Shown here one piece after another: positions 43,219-54,835 of a DNA stretch of 64,000 bases. The notes below the pieces were generated by a model. The model saw nothing but the letters and a program-made list of their open reading frames with translations. It was not told the DNA's origin and searched no databases. The stretch is from Tolypocladium sp. Sup5 PDA-1 (Eukaryota; Ascomycota; Sordariomycetes; Hypocreales; Ophiocordycipitaceae). The stretch is taken from positions 744,001-808,000 of the forward strand of contig JPHH03000009.1 of NCBI GenBank assembly GCA_000750105.3, read 5' to 3'. The translations under genes were made by a program, and so were the position numbers. The first letter of the stretch is position 1, and each line of letters begins with the position of its first letter.

Positions 43219-44480
43219 ATGCCGACGCCAGCTGCGGCGGCGGCCCCTCCAGCGGGCGCGGGTGGAGATGCAGATACCGCGAAGCTGGCTGTCTGGAAGG
43301 AGGCGCTGTACGAGCGGTGCAAGGAGGCCGGCCCGGGCAACGACCTCTTCTCGCAGGACGACCTGCTGCGCCTGGACGTGATCCCCAACCGCGACCTGCT
43401 GCTGCTGGCGCGGGTCGTGCAGTCCCTCAGCGATGACAAGCTCTTCATCACGATGCGCGAGGCCTCGGGCCAGGTGCTGTGGAAGTGGCGCGACGCGCAG
43501 GAAGCGCACAAGTACGTCTCCTTGCGTCTGCAATGGCTCTGCGCAGCGGTGCGTGGGCAGGAGAGAACTAACAGCCGTCGGCGGCATCCAGGTACAAGCA
43601 ATGCTCGACAGACGAACAGGTCATGGTGTACTCGCTGATTGACGACTCGGGCGGCGACGGGATATGGTCCCAGACGCTGCAGAAGCGCCTCAACATGCAC
43701 GACTCGGTCCTCAAGAACGCCCTCAAGCAGCTCCAGACAAAGGGCCTCATCGCGCCATTCAAGAACGTCGAGCACCCCAACAAGAAGATGTTCATCAAGG
43801 CCTCCATCCGGCCCAGCGACCGCGCCACCGGCGGGCCCTGGTACACGGACCAAAACCTCGACGAGGCCTTCATCGAGGACCTGCAGCGCGTCGTCTTCGA
43901 CTTTGTCAAGCGCCAGAGCGGCTACCTCAGCACGCACGGCGGCGCCGGCGCGAGGACCCTCGTCCCGAAGAAGGGCGTGCTCAAGGGCGGCGTCGACAAG
44001 GGCAAGAAGCGCGGCGCCCAGGAGATGAGCAAATCGCCGTCCAAGGCCGTCAAGACATCCACGACCGCAACCCCCCGCCGCGAACCCGCCCTCCTCCCCC
44101 TACCCGCCGGCTACACGGCCTACCCGACCGTCCGCGACATCGCCCGCCTCCTCTCCAGCAGCGGCATCACCAACAACACCATTCTCTCCGAGGACGACGT
44201 CAAGAAGCTCGTCGACGTCCTCGTCTGGGACAACCTCATCGAGCCCATCAAGATCGCCGGCAAGCTCGGCTACCGCGTCGCCCGCGTCGCCAAGCAATCC
44301 ACCGAGAGCTGGGCCGGCCGCGAGGACCCCACGGGCCGCGACGGCGGGCCCGACCCCTATGTCAGTCCGTACACCGAGGCCCCGTGCGGGCGCTGCCCCG
44401 TGTTTGAGCTTTGCGAGGAGGGCGGGCCGGTTGGCCCAAGCAATTGCGAGTACTTTAAACGGTGGTTAGGGGCTGACTGA
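43219..44480 (+). CDS. RPC34: RNA polymerase III subunit RPC34 (C34/RPC6)
   Basis: Subunit of the RPC82-RPC34-RPC31 heterotrimer needed for promoter opening and TFIIIB contact in Pol III transcription of tRNA and 5S genes. Two exons (43219-43511, 43592-44480) give 393 residues. Tandem winged-helix domains are visible: the first around FSQDDLLRLDVIPNRDLLLLARVV, the second in GIWSQTLQKRLNMHDSVLKNALKQL. The third lies before TILSEDDVKKLVDVLVWD. The C-terminus holds the Cys set CGRCPVFELC followed by a fourth Cys in SNCEYF, matching the Fe-S cluster site of human RPC6. Ala/Pro-rich N-terminus of about 15 residues is variable. The start is the first ATG after the stops. Confidence 0.95.
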
Positions 44481-44869
44481 CCAGGAGAGGAGGGCATGAT
44501 TAAATTGTTAAAAGCTTTGGGGCGGCACAATGTCGTAAGCAGCTTGCATGGTCTAGGAGTTTGGCGGTACATGGGCATGGTTTTGGGTGGATCAGCATGG
44601 CATTGGCGTAGGATTAGACAAAAGATGGCAATGGCTCTACTGTGACTTGGAACTGTTCCAATTGAGAACCTTACAAGTCTTTGACTACGAGATGAACAAC
44701 TACAGGCACAGTATCTTGTCACAAGTCAACTTTTGGTGCATTGTAGCTAGCTGTTAGGCCGGCTGGTCCTCAAGCCGTCCCGTGAACCAAGGTCCTTGCT
44801 GTGAGCAGCGCCTCATTTTGTCCGTCCGAATTCGGTCCAGGAAATCGCAAGATACACAGATACTATAGC
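44481..44869. other. Intergenic region between convergent RPC34 and cyclophilin
   Basis: 389 nt containing two 3' ends. Nothing else seen. Confidence 0.4.
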
Positions 44870-45829
44870 TTACAGCTCGCCAGACTTGACAATGGTGGGG
44901 CGCTTGTTGTACTTGACAGCGCCGCTACCAGAGCCAGTTGCCTCAAGGGCCTTGACGACGTCCAGGGACTCCTGGTCAGCGACCTCGCCGAAGACGACGT
45001 GGCGGCCGTTGAGCCACGAGGTGACGACGGTGGTGACGAAGAACTGGGAGCCGTTGCTGTTGATGGACAGTTAGCAGGGGCTCCACAGGGGTTCGGCAGA
45101 GAACCGGAGAGCTTACGTGTTGGGGCCAGCGTTGGCCATGGACAGCAGACCAGGGCGGTCGTGCTTCAGCTGGAAGTTCTCATCGGCAAACTTCTCGCCG
45201 TAGATAGACTTGCCGCCAGTGCCCTAGGAGCCGGTGAGTACTTGCTCGTTCAAGCCTTGTAAGGTGGTCGGTCATCGTACGTTACCGCGGGTGAAGTCAC
45301 CACCCTGGAGCATGAACTCGGGGATGATACGGTGGAAGGACGAGCCCTGGTAGCCGAATCCCTTCTCGCCGGTGCAGAGAGCGCGGAAGTTCTCGGCGGT
45401 CTTGGGGACGACGTCATCGTACAGCTTGAAGTTGATGCGAGCAGACTGCTCTGTATTTTCGAGACTCGTCAGCACACTGTCGCCATCGGTGGCGGGGCAG
45501 GGGCAGAGGCGGGGCAAGGGGGGAGAGGTAGAAAAAATAAACAAGCGCTCGGCAGAGGATTTCAAGGCAGTGATGCGTCGCCACACCGGGCGTTTGGGAC
45601 AGCAACACTAGCCATTGATGCTCTCCGACGCGCATCGCGATGGAACTTGATGAATCGCAGGAGAAAATGCTTACCCTTGACGGTAGAGGTAGGCTTGCCG
45701 CCCTGCATGACGGGGCCCTCCCACTCAACGTCGAAGAAGCTATACAGACGATGTCAGCCAGAGGGATTCCTCGGGATACTTGGAAGGGGGAAGCCAAGGT
45801 TTCAGGAGAGCTTACACTTTGTTGCCCAT
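44870..45829 (-). CDS. Cyclophilin A, peptidyl-prolyl cis-trans isomerase
   Basis: Cytosolic proline isomerase and target of cyclosporin A. Five exons (45816-45829, 45675-45739, 45281-45450, 45117-45223, 44870-45056) give 180 residues; the first exon is just 14 nt and encodes MGNK plus part of Val. The catalytic core is complete: FHRIIPEFMLQGGDFT (catalytic Arg), GSQFFVTT, the cyclosporin-contact Trp in TSWLNGRHVVFG. The sequence NGTGGKSIYGEKFADENF is the standard loop. Exon 3 ends at a weak gtacga donor, but this is the only one keeping the conserved DFTRGNGTGG. The C-terminus continues beyond the usual end with KYNKRPTIVKSGEL. There is no signal peptide, so the cytosolic form is expected. 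Confidence 0.95.
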
Positions 45830-47358
45830 GATTGCGGATGTTGCGGAGAAGAATCGAGCAGCTCGGAATGTGTTGGAAGATGCGAGTTGTGGAAGAGGGA
45901 AAGATCTTGACCCGGGGGAGCAGAGCTTATAGCGGGGTAGGAGGGGTCGAAGGAGCGTTGACTTCATTTTGAAGGCTGCTGGAGGGGTAACAAGTTAGTG
46001 GCGGGACATTGGGCCAACCAGGGCGCGCAAAGGGGCGTAATAGCGGGGCGAGCAAGGGAGCGAGCGGCCAGTCACGTGGAATTGCGGTCCTGGCTTCGCG
46101 GGTCCAGGAGCTTCCACGGCGTTGTGAGGTCACCGATCCGGCCCGGAGCTCTGGCAGCTGCGCCATCGCCTAGACAACGGAGCTCCCGGCTGCTGTACTG
46201 CCAGACCAGCGAGCTCAGCTGTCTGACCGGCGAGACGAGTGGCCCCGGCCCAGTCAGAGGACCGTCGCGGGAACCCCAATGGGCCGGCGATCTGGTGCAG
46301 CTGCGCTCGATCGGACAGAGAGTGAGCTCAACGGTTTGGGCGCGTTCCGACCAGCTGCAGCAGCCGCCTTCCAGCGAATGGTGGGGACTAGCTGGGAGGC
46401 CAATGGCCACCTCCAGCCAACCAGCACACCTATCATCCTGCCCATGTGCAGAGGCTGGCGCGGCCAGTCCCCACGGACGACGGGCCCTGGCTTGATGCGG
46501 GAGGGAGCTCCAGCTCAAGCCGCCGAGTGCCAACCATTCTTGGGCAGGGACAGAGGCCCCGGCATGCTGCGCGACTTTCCAGGTTGGTGCAATTGGCTTC
46601 CGGCGAGCGCGCTGCATGTCCCTCGGATTGCTGTCGCTCGGAGACTCTCGCGTGCTCTGCTGGGTGAAGCCTTTGTGATGTGTCGAGAGCAGCTGCTTTG
46701 TCCAAAGACATTGCGCATGCTGGGGAGGGCATGTGACGAGAACAATAGGAAAATGGACATACCTGGAATTACAATTCGTACAGGAGGTATTGTTGTAGAA
46801 ATGCAAGAGATGAAGTGGTATGGACGGGCTCGAGTCGCAAGTTCAAATGGTTGACTCGAAACCTGGGGGCCTCTGGAAAGGGGGAAAATTTTGGCTCCGT
46901 CACGGTTTATTAGCAGTCATTCTGGCCTGAAGTCTCAGGTACCACTGCCCACGATGCGCCCGCAGCCTCTGGTATGCAGGTCCTCGACGTTCCAGTTCAA
47001 TTACACCGCGATGCATCATGCAATTGCCAACACAAAGACCTTCTTTTTGATTGTATTTTATTTCATGTTTGCAAACATTATCTCGGCTGCCTCTGACTTG
47101 GAGATACTGCTACGAAGTACAATGCGACTCTGCGGCTCCCGCTGACCAATATCACGTGATGAGCCTCCTGACCCAGTAAGGCCGGGGTAGGATGTCGCTG
47201 CGAGGCGGCCCGAAAGTCCAGCTGTCCATCGCGACGAGCACCTCCACCCGTCCTAGGACCATCGACTTGCACCACAACCATCGCTCATCAGCGACTCGTG
47301 CTGAATCGACAACTCGTCTGCCGCTCACAGCCGGTCTCCCTTTATCGAATCTTCCAAA
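45830..47358. promoter_or_regulatory. Divergent intergenic region cyclophilin / ENTH adaptor
   Basis: About 1.5 kb between divergent starts. Long overlapping frames on both strands (46072-46854) arise from GC-rich sequence with few stops; they lack domains and I do not call them genes. The last 70 nt before 47359 look like a 5' leader. Confidence 0.4.
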
Positions 47359-49144
47359 ATGGACTTGAACGACATCAAGAACACAGTCTCAAACCTGACC
47401 TTGTATGACCTCAAGGCCGGGTTCCGGAAGGCGCAAAATGGTACCAGGCCTGCCCTCGGTCCTGGCGCGTCCAATGCTGACCCTGCGTGTAGCTGTTATG
47501 AACTATACCGAGATGGAGGCCAAGGTTTGTCTGCAGCCGGAACGGTCTGTTGACACGGTGGCTAACTCCGTTTACTAGGTTCGAGAGGCAACAAACAACG
47601 AGCCATGGGGGGCATCGTCCAGTATTATGCAGGAGATTGCCAATGGCACCTTCAACTAGTATGCTGCTCGACGAACGAACAGCCCAGCAACAGCTAACAG
47701 AACCAGCCAAACCCTCAACGAGATCATGCCGATGATCTATCGACGGTTCACGGAGAAGTCGGCCGAGGAGTGGCGCCAGATCTACAAGGCTCTGCAGCTG
47801 CTCGAGTTCCTCATCAAGCATGGCTCTGAGCGTGTAATTGATGACGCTCGGGGACATATCACACTCTTGAAGATGCTGCGCCAGTTCCACTTCATCGATC
47901 CAAACGGCAAAGACCAGGGCATCAACGTGCGGAACAGGGCCAAGGAGCTGGCTGAACTCCTGGGCGACGTCGAGCGAATTCGATCGGAGCGAAAAAAGGC
48001 GCGCGCCACGAAGAACAAGTACACCGGTGTCGAGGGCGGCATGACATTCGGCAGCGGCTTCTCGAGCGGGAGCCGATACGGGGGATTCGGTAACGAGTCG
48101 TCTGGGTACGGCGGCGGCGGTGGCAGTGGCGGTGGCAGCACAGCATACGGCGGCTACTCTGGGGGCGTATATGGCGATGGCGGGGGCTTTGGTGGGCAGG
48201 CAAGCGATTTCCAGGATGCAGGCAGAGGGTCGGACAGATTCGAAGAGTACGACGAGTTTGACGAGGATGAGAGGCCCGCAGCAACCTCGTCCAAGGCCAC
48301 AAGGAATACCGAGCGCACAGGTGTCAAAAAGACTACAGGAGAAGCGGCGAAGAAGAAGGAGCCGGAAGTGGACTTGTTCTCCTTCGACGAACCCGCGCAA
48401 AGCTCCTCCGCAGGTCCCACCGCGTCCAACGGATCCGGCCTGACTTCATTGGCCGGCTCCAGCGGCGGGAATATTGGTGCTGCCAACGATGACGACGAGT
48501 TTGACGACTTCCAAGAGGCCGTACCAGCGGCACGGCCTGCAGCCTCCTCGGGCGCCTTTGCGCAACCACTGTCGCCGCCATTGACCTCGACGGCATCCTC
48601 AACCGCTCAGTTCGCTGCCCCGCAGCCTCTCTCGGCGCCGCAAAAGGCAGACCTTAGCCAGATGGTCAACACATCGTCCATCTCGCCAGCCGTTACGGGG
48701 ACTCCTGCCATCAATTACTCTTCCTTCACCTCTCCGCCGGCTCAGGCACAGGCTCAGAAGCCTGCGGGTCCCAACTATTTTGGCACCGTCCAAGCGCAAA
48801 CCCAGCCAGCGACTGCGTCCACAGCAGGCATGTCCGCCATGTCAAGCATGTCGTCATCCAATGGCCCGAGCACCATGGCCAACATGAAACCTGTAACTAG
48901 TCCGACTGCCAAGCCGGCGGCCGGTGCTGCGGGCGGCGATGCCTTCGGCGCTCTGTGGGGCAAGGCCAGCGTCGGAATCAAGAAGCCCAACACCCCCGGT
49001 GCCGGACCTGCTCTGGGTCAGTTGGCGAAGGAGAAGAGCAGCGCTGGTATCTGGGGGGCCCCGGCCGGTGCCTCTTCACACCCAGCCACTGGCGGCGCTC
49101 CAGCACCCAGCGGCGGCTCAGCATCGGATGACCTTCTTGGATGA
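47359..49144 (+). CDS. ENTH-domain clathrin adaptor, epsin/Ent3-like
   Basis: Phosphoinositide-binding adaptor for clathrin traffic, probably between Golgi and endosome. Four exons (47359-47440, 47493-47524, 47579-47658, 47707-49144) give 543 residues; exon 2 is 32 nt. The ENTH domain covers residues 1-150: DLKAGFRKAQN, AVMNYTEMEAKVREATNNEPWGAS, YRRFTEKSAEEWRQIYKALQLLEFLIKHGSERV and FIDPNGKDQGINVRNRAKEL. It is followed by a Gly/Tyr/Ser-rich stretch, acidic motifs of the type DEFDDFQEA and EVDLFSFD that resemble clathrin and gamma-ear binding boxes, and a Pro/Ala/Ser-rich tail. No ubiquitin-interacting motif was seen, so Ent3/Ent5-like is preferred to Ent1/2-like. Confidence 0.92.
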
Positions 49145-50430
49145 GCCAGATTTACTGAATATGTATGGTCTGATAACAGTCGGCTCATCGAGATGGGAAA
49201 TTCATGGTTGAAACACTTGACAGCGGCTTGAGAAAACAGGGGAGGAGCATGCTTCTTGATTGGACCTTAGATAGGCGTATTGGCGCACAAATTGAACTGA
49301 CACGTCATGTTGCTTTCGTTGCATGGCGACGCGACTTACTTCCTCATGCCCGCTGGAAACACAAGCATTGAGCTCTCAATCAACGGTTTTCTATTTCTAT
49401 TTCCTCAGTGGCACCAAGCTCGCGCCTACAGCCTAGTTTCATCCGCCGAAAACTTGGACGGGACTCACAGGAATTAATCGTTGCTGCGTTTGAGCCTTTC
49501 ATCTCGCCCACCTGCGACCGCCACCCAAAACACGCTCAATCCCGGTCCCTCGCCTGTTAACATTGAATCAGACCCAATCACGGCAGACCTCAAGTCTAAT
49601 TCTCCGGCCTTGCATCCCGGCCGCCATGTCGCAGGGTTCGTCTGCGCGCTTAAATCGGGGCCGGCTGCGTCAGTAAGCGCCCACCTAATGAACCGCCCGA
49701 CTTGCATGGGCGGACGCGACGATTGGCTAGGCCAGCGCCTGCCCGTACCGTCGGACGTCTCATGTTGCCGTGGCGGGCTAGGATGCAATCGCAGCGGAAG
49801 GGTTCGAGAGGATGACAAGCTTTTGGCATGAGGCGGTCGGGTGGAGCGCCGGCCGTCGTTGCTGAGCGGCTTGGGAGGCTGTCAGTCTGAAACGAGGATG
49901 GATGGGTGCCTATTGGTCGTGGTTGTTTGTGGTTGTGCAAGGTGAGGATTCTTCTGTATTTGGAACTTGGAGGTTATCGCTGCGCGGCATGAGGACCTGT
50001 GTGTATAAAGCCAGGCGCGCTCTCGGTGCTGTCTGTTGCTTCTCTCTCCAAGCAAGCACCTTCATCCAGAAAACACCTTTTCCTATCTGTTTTCCTTTTT
50101 CTCTCTTTTCCTTGTTTCTGTTCTCACTGGGTTCCGGTCTGGGTCTTGCTATTTCCGTCTCTTCGGGTTCTTCTCTCTTTGCTGCAAGACTTTGCATCCG
50201 GACATCCATCCGTTCACTTTTGCATACACCAAAGACTGAACTGCTCCGTCTTTGTAACAGTCTCTTCACTCCTCGGCCAGCAATCGGTCGGGCTCTTTTT
50301 CGACAAGATTTCTTCTCCTAGCTGCTCGTCGGCTACTCTGCCGTTTCACTCGAAGCACCTGCCGCTCCGCACAGCGCAGTGCTCGACACGACCTCGTCTT
50401 TCGCTCACTATTCCTGTCTCTCGCGTCAAG
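49145..50430. other. Intergenic region upstream of MARVEL-like gene
   Basis: About 1.3 kb. From roughly 50035 to 50430 the plus strand is strongly pyrimidine-rich (ctttttctctcttttccttgtttctg and similar), consistent with a promoter and long 5' leader. No gene called. Confidence 0.45.
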
Positions 50431-51043
50431 ATGGGTGCTCCTCCAGCGCTCGGTGCCTTGGGCTTGACCTTTACGGCCATGCGGGCCTTGCAGGCGATTT
50501 CTCTCATCACCATCATCGGACTGGCTTCCAACTTTATTTCGGAAATGGTGGCCGCCAGCTACGAGGCCCCGTCTGCTCTTGTTGGCACACTGGTTGTTGT
50601 AAGTCGCTCTTTGTCAAGGTGCTTGGAGCTCAACTGACGATACTCAGGCTTGCATGACTGCGGTATACGCGGTCATCACTTACATTCTCTACTGGGACTC
50701 CATGCTCCCTCTCCTCATTTCCACCGCTGCCGACGGCCTCTGCCTCATCGCCGTCATCGTCGTGGCCTGCGTCGTCGGCAAGCCCGTCAGCTACCTCTCC
50801 TGCCCGTCCCTCCCGGACAAGGGCAACACGGCCAACTTTATCCACTCGCTGTTTCTTAACCTGTCTCGCAAGGACTACTTGGAGTGGGTCGACCCCGACA
50901 AGGCGACGTGCTTCGAGATCAAGGCCATCTGGGGCCTGAGCATCTGCCTCTGTATCCTCTTCTTCGTCTCCGCCGTCACGTCCGCGTGCCTGTGGAAGCG
51001 CATCAAGGGCGGCCCCCGCCAGCCGCCCAAGGACTTCGAATGA
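50431..51043 (+). CDS. MARVEL-like four-segment membrane protein
   Basis: Two exons (50431-50598, 50648-51043) give 187 residues with four predicted membrane segments, at about 17-37, 55-72, 79-97 and 150-172. The topology with a short N-terminus, the conserved RALQAISL at the first segment and the C-terminal KRIKGG are like fungal MARVEL-domain proteins that act in membrane apposition. The loop between segments 3 and 4 carries three Cys (SCPSL, TCFEI). Start chosen because the upstream open frame runs through the pyrimidine-rich leader and is not conserved-looking. Function unknown. Confidence 0.82.
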
Positions 51044-51118
51044 GGGTACGGCCGTGGGGTTCCCGCGGGGCCGCCGGCACGTCCAGCCGTGCTGAAGAAG
51101 GCCCGGAGCCTGGGCACG

Positions 51119-51493
51119 ATGGCCATGGCCCAGCCGGACAAGCGATACGACAGCGATTCATCGTCGGACGCCATCAGCATGAACGTGCCCCGTCCGGTGA
51201 CTCGCCCGTATCCACGGTTCCCCCCGCCCCCCACGGCGCCGATACGCGAGAAGAGGGCTCGCATACGACAAGCCCCTCGCCCACTCGAGCAGCTGCCCCC
51301 CGTGCCTCCGCTGCCGACGGTCGTGCCCAGCCCGCTGCCGATGCTGTCGCCGCCTCTGCCGAGCCCTCAGGCCAGGGCCAAGTCGAAGCGCAAGACCATC
51401 CTAGAGCGGATTGAAGGATGGTGGGATCTCGGTTTGCTGGAGAAGCGGCAGACGCTCTTTGGAGGCGGCCATAGACTGCCCGTGCCGCGATGA
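51119..51493 (+). CDS. Possible small Pro-rich ORF downstream of MARVEL-like gene
   Basis: A 124-residue frame (from ATG 51119; the open frame begins at GTG 51089) lies 75 nt after the MARVEL-like stop. It has a Ser/Asp patch, a Pro-rich middle and a basic C-terminus ending in ILERIEGWWDLGLLEKRQ. The last part looks like structured protein. It could be an alternative 3' exon of the MARVEL-like gene, reached by splicing from a donor before its stop, or chance GC-rich sequence. I could not find a convincing junction. Confidence 0.3.
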   Translation: MAMAQPDKRYDSDSSSDAISMNVPRPVTRPYPRFPPPPTAPIREKRARIRQAPRPLEQLPPVPPLPTVVPSPLPMLSPPLPSPQARAKSKRKTILERIEGWWDLGLLEKRQTLFGGGHRLPVPR

Positions 51494-52079
51494 CTCTGAA
51501 TTGTTGTTTTCTTTTGGTGCAACGGATCGTTCGGGTGTAATCATAGAATGAATCATCAATCTGGTCTAGTTTGGGACTCGGGATTCGGTCGGTAATGGTT
51601 ATCGTTATAGTCATTTTGTTTGGGCTTGGGTTGGTCACTTACAAAAGGTGCAAAATCGATGATACTGGCGTTTGGATTGCTGCCATATAGATACTTTAAG
51701 CCCACACGTTTTTTAATTTGCCCGACTTAGCTTGAAGATCCAAGCGATTCCTAGAGATTTATGAATGACGGCAACACTGGGAAGCTCTCGCATCAGTTGA
51801 CTGCACACTTACACTCCACAGTCGAGGTGTATGTAGGGGGGTAGCTCCATTGTTGAAGATGCGAGCGCCAATCAGACCACGTCGTGCTACGGCAGTTGAG
51901 CTTTGGCTGCTGACAAATGAGAGGCGTCACTCTGCCGCCGCCTTCCCCGAATTGCCTCCCTGACGTCGTCAACAGTGACAGTGAGCTGGCGATGCAGTGA
52001 GACTCTGTATTCGTTGCTCGCATCGCATCACCAGATACAACATCAGCCGCCCCCAGCCGCTGGTACGACAGCCGCTGCA
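51494..52079. other. Intergenic region before Zn2Cys6 gene
   Basis: 586 nt, AT-richer than its flanks, with no gene seen; presumably a 3' end and a promoter. Confidence 0.4.
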
Positions 52080-53909
52080 ATGTCCCTGTTCCGGCAGCTC
52101 ATGTCCAACAGCAAGACCCGCTCGTCGGGCGGCTGCTGGACGTGCAGGGTGCGCCGCAAGAAGTGCGCCGAGAACCGCCCCGTATGCGACACCTGCAAGG
52201 CGCTGGAGATCACATGCTACTTTGAGGACGAAAAGCCAGACTGGATGGATGGCGGGCAGAAGCAAAAGGACATGGGCGAGGCCATCAAGGCCCAGGTCAA
52301 GAAGCAGGCCAGCCAGCGAAGGGACCGCAAGTACCTCGAGATGCTCGAGTCCGGGACCAAAATGGTCAACATTAACGACGATACTGAGACACCCGCTTCT
52401 GGCCGGCTGGATCGGCTGGAGGGCATGTCTGGGGCTTCAGATACAGACCCGTCGCCGCGGAGCCATGAGATGGAGTCAACGCCCGCATCCAGCAACACCA
52501 ATGGCGCGTCGCCACCCGAACCCCCTTGGCACAGTCAGCTCTTTGTCCGACAGGAAGACCCAGACTCCGCCCCGGATATCGACATCCACTTCCTGATGAT
52601 TTACCTCGACTACGTCTTCCCCTACCTTTTCCCCCACTATCGCCCCCCAGTCCTCGCTGGTGGCCGCGGCTGGATCTTGGACGTGCTGCAGAGCAACAGG
52701 TCGGTCTATCACACGGCCATCTCGCTGGCCAGTTCGTTCTTCGCTGTTGTGCTGGCCAATGGCGAAGAGAAGCATGCGCAATGCACCGCTCGCATGGTTG
52801 AAAATCTTGAGACCCAACTCGAGCTGGGACTCAAGGAGCTGCAAAAGGAGATGCGAGTCCTCAACTCCAGCAAGTCGGGATTTGACAAGCGGCGAGCGCT
52901 GGTGGTGATGCAGAGCATCATCCAGATGCTCTTCTTCGAGGTGGCCACATCCAACAAGGACAACTGGAGGATGCATCTGGACGCAGCCGTTGCTTTGTTC
53001 CTACAGATACTCCCCAGTCCGGAACAGTGGACAGAAACCTTAAACAGCCTATACACTCCACGGTGGCCGCCTCCAGAGATTGGCCTGCGACGCCCGTGGA
53101 GCACGAACCAAGCCGCGTTGCGATTCTTCACGGCAACGCTCCTCTACATCGATGTCTTGTCCAGTGTTACGCTGGGCAATGCGCCGCGACTGTATCAGTA
53201 CCAAGGAGACGTCATCCCGGGCTGTCCCTCCAAGGAGCGGGGGATGGAGCCGGTGCCCGCCGGACCTTTGTTTTTGGAGGAGTTCTTTGGCCTACCCAAC
53301 TGGATCGTTCAGGTCATCGGCGACGTGGCCGCCCTCGAGTCCTGGAAGAGGGTACAAAAACAGACGGGCTCACTGTCCATGAACGAGCTGGTGTCTCGCG
53401 GCCAAGTCCTGGCGGACGCCATCAAGGGCGGCCTCCAAGTCCTGGAGCACCACCCCAGAAATCGCCTTGCCTCTCAACAGGGCTTTCCACTGCTGGTCGA
53501 GAATCCTATTACTGGGTCTGACCCCGACCAGCAGCCCACATTCCAGATTGTATGGCTGCTCGCATCTCTGAGCTACCTGAACGTCGTCATCTCCGGCTGG
53601 CAGCCATCCAACCCAGAGATCCGCTGGCCCGTCTCGAAGGCGACCGAAATGCTGTCGCAGGTCCCCAAAGGATCGTGCCTGCGCGCCTTGGCCTGGCCGA
53701 TGTGCATCTCGGGCTGCCTGTCGCCGGCGGAGGATGAAGATGCGTACCGAACGATGGGCCAGCGCCTCGGCGCGTTGCAGATATTTGGCACCGTCAAAGA
53801 GGCGCTGGAGATTATGGAGAAGGTGTGGGCTCTGAGGGGCCAGATTGACGAGTCGTGGGACGTGTCGAAGTGCATGAACATTTTGGGACATGGAGTTTTA
53901 TTGATATGA
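52080..53909 (+). CDS. Zn2Cys6 fungal transcription factor
   Basis: Nuclear DNA-binding regulator of 609 residues in one exon. The binuclear zinc cluster is near the N-terminus (residues 19-46): CWTC, six residues, C, six residues, CDTC, six residues, C, i.e. C-x2-C-x6-C-x6-C-x2-C-x6-C. A basic linker and low-complexity stretch follow to about residue 160. The rest is a helical fungal-specific transcription factor domain (FLMIYLDYVFPYLFPHYRPP, VYHTAISLASSFFAVVLANG, WTETLNSLYTPRWPP). ATG 52080 was chosen because it puts the cluster at the usual place; an upstream ATG at 51975 would add 35 unlikely residues. It is more than 36 kb from the RiPP-like cluster, so a link is unlikely. Target genes unknown. 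Confidence 0.93.
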   Translation: MSLFRQLMSNSKTRSSGGCWTCRVRRKKCAENRPVCDTCKALEITCYFEDEKPDWMDGGQKQKDMGEAIKAQVKKQASQRRDRKYLEMLESGTKMVNINDDTETPASGRLDRLEGMSGASDTDPSPRSHEMESTPASSNTNGASPPEPPWHSQLFVRQEDPDSAPDIDIHFLMIYLDYVFPYLFPHYRPPVLAGGRGWILDVLQSNRSVYHTAISLASSFFAVVLANGEEKHAQCTARMVENLETQLELGLKELQKEMRVLNSSKSGFDKRRALVVMQSIIQMLFFEVATSNKDNWRMHLDAAVALFLQILPSPEQWTETLNSLYTPRWPPPEIGLRRPWSTNQAALRFFTATLLYIDVLSSVTLGNAPRLYQYQGDVIPGCPSKERGMEPVPAGPLFLEEFFGLPNWIVQVIGDVAALESWKRVQKQTGSLSMNELVSRGQVLADAIKGGLQVLEHHPRNRLASQQGFPLLVENPITGSDPDQQPTFQIVWLLASLSYLNVVISGWQPSNPEIRWPVSKATEMLSQVPKGSCLRALAWPMCISGCLSPAEDEDAYRTMGQRLGALQIFGTVKEALEIMEKVWALRGQIDESWDVSKCMNILGHGVLLI

Positions 53910-54269
53910 TACCCGGATTAGTGCTGTCTTACTTTTGGAGACCTGTATTAACTCATGTACACGAGATTTAGACTGTTGAAGTTGTATTGTCGTCAAAGGG
54001 CTGTGTTGTGTCCCTCACGCATACCATGTCCGCCCCAGTCATGACTTTTCTCATACCTGATGAGGTCTATTCCATTAATCTTTATCGGAGTTGCCTTTAC
54101 TGACGGAGTTGGTATCAAGAAAATGCTCCATCATGATGTCATTGTCTTCAGGAAAGTTTCCCGGTATTGGAAAGAGGGCAAGAGGCAGAAGTTGCGCCAA
54201 TCGATAACCACGAGGGACCAAACCAGGTACACTTGCAGATACAAGAGATATTTATAGATGCTAGCAACG

Positions 54270-54420
54270 ACTAGAGACGCCAGCAATGGTCGGAGACGCG
54301 AGCAATACTGGGAAACGCTAGAAATACTGGGAAACGGCAGCAATACTGGGAAACGGCAGCGGGAAGTGCCAGCAATACTGGGAAATGCCAGCAATACTGG
54401 GAAATTCCAGCAACACTCGG
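54270..54420. repeat. Minisatellite, about 17-bp units
   Basis: Roughly seven imperfect copies of agcaatactgggaaacg are arranged head to tail, becoming more degenerate towards both ends (agcaatggtcggagacg, agcaacactcggagatg). The array lies in the gene-poor stretch after the Zn2Cys6 gene. Confidence 0.85.
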
Positions 54421-54835
54421 AGATGTTAAAAAAGTGCTGCGTCTTTCCTTTAGCCACCTTCACATGGGTAATGAGTGGCGATGTGAACTGCGTAAATTGG
54501 CACCGAAGTGTGAAGTGGCCGCCTGCTCCGATGGCGTCGAGTCTGTCCAAGACCCAGTGCACGCAAGTTTTCTCAAGATACAAGACCGTTTCTCAATAAC
54601 CGACCTGACCTGCTCTTCCTGTAGCCGTATCTTTGTATGCGTCCTCGTATTTGCGGTAGTTGTCTGTAATGTCCTGGGCCATGGCGTTGATGTTGACTTG
54701 TAACATTCGTGAAGCTCGATCCGTCAATGTCATCGGAGCCGGTGATCTTGCGGGGGACAGCTAACTCGCGACGCAGCTCCCGACTCTAGAGATCCTCGAA
54801 GACCCTGTGTTGCTTGACCGCGGCTTCTCGGTGCT

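Noticed and set aside
43664..44407. 247-residue frame rich in Arg, Pro and Gln on the plus strand
   Set aside because: Out-of-frame reading of the RPC34 exon.
46072..46854. Long overlapping open frames on both strands (244 and 191 residues)
   Set aside because: They overlap each other in a GC-rich promoter region, lack domains, and have shadow-like composition; the flanking genes are divergent, so this is promoter sequence.
47411..48400. Minus-strand 329-residue frame
   Set aside because: Antisense shadow of the ENTH gene, crossing its introns.
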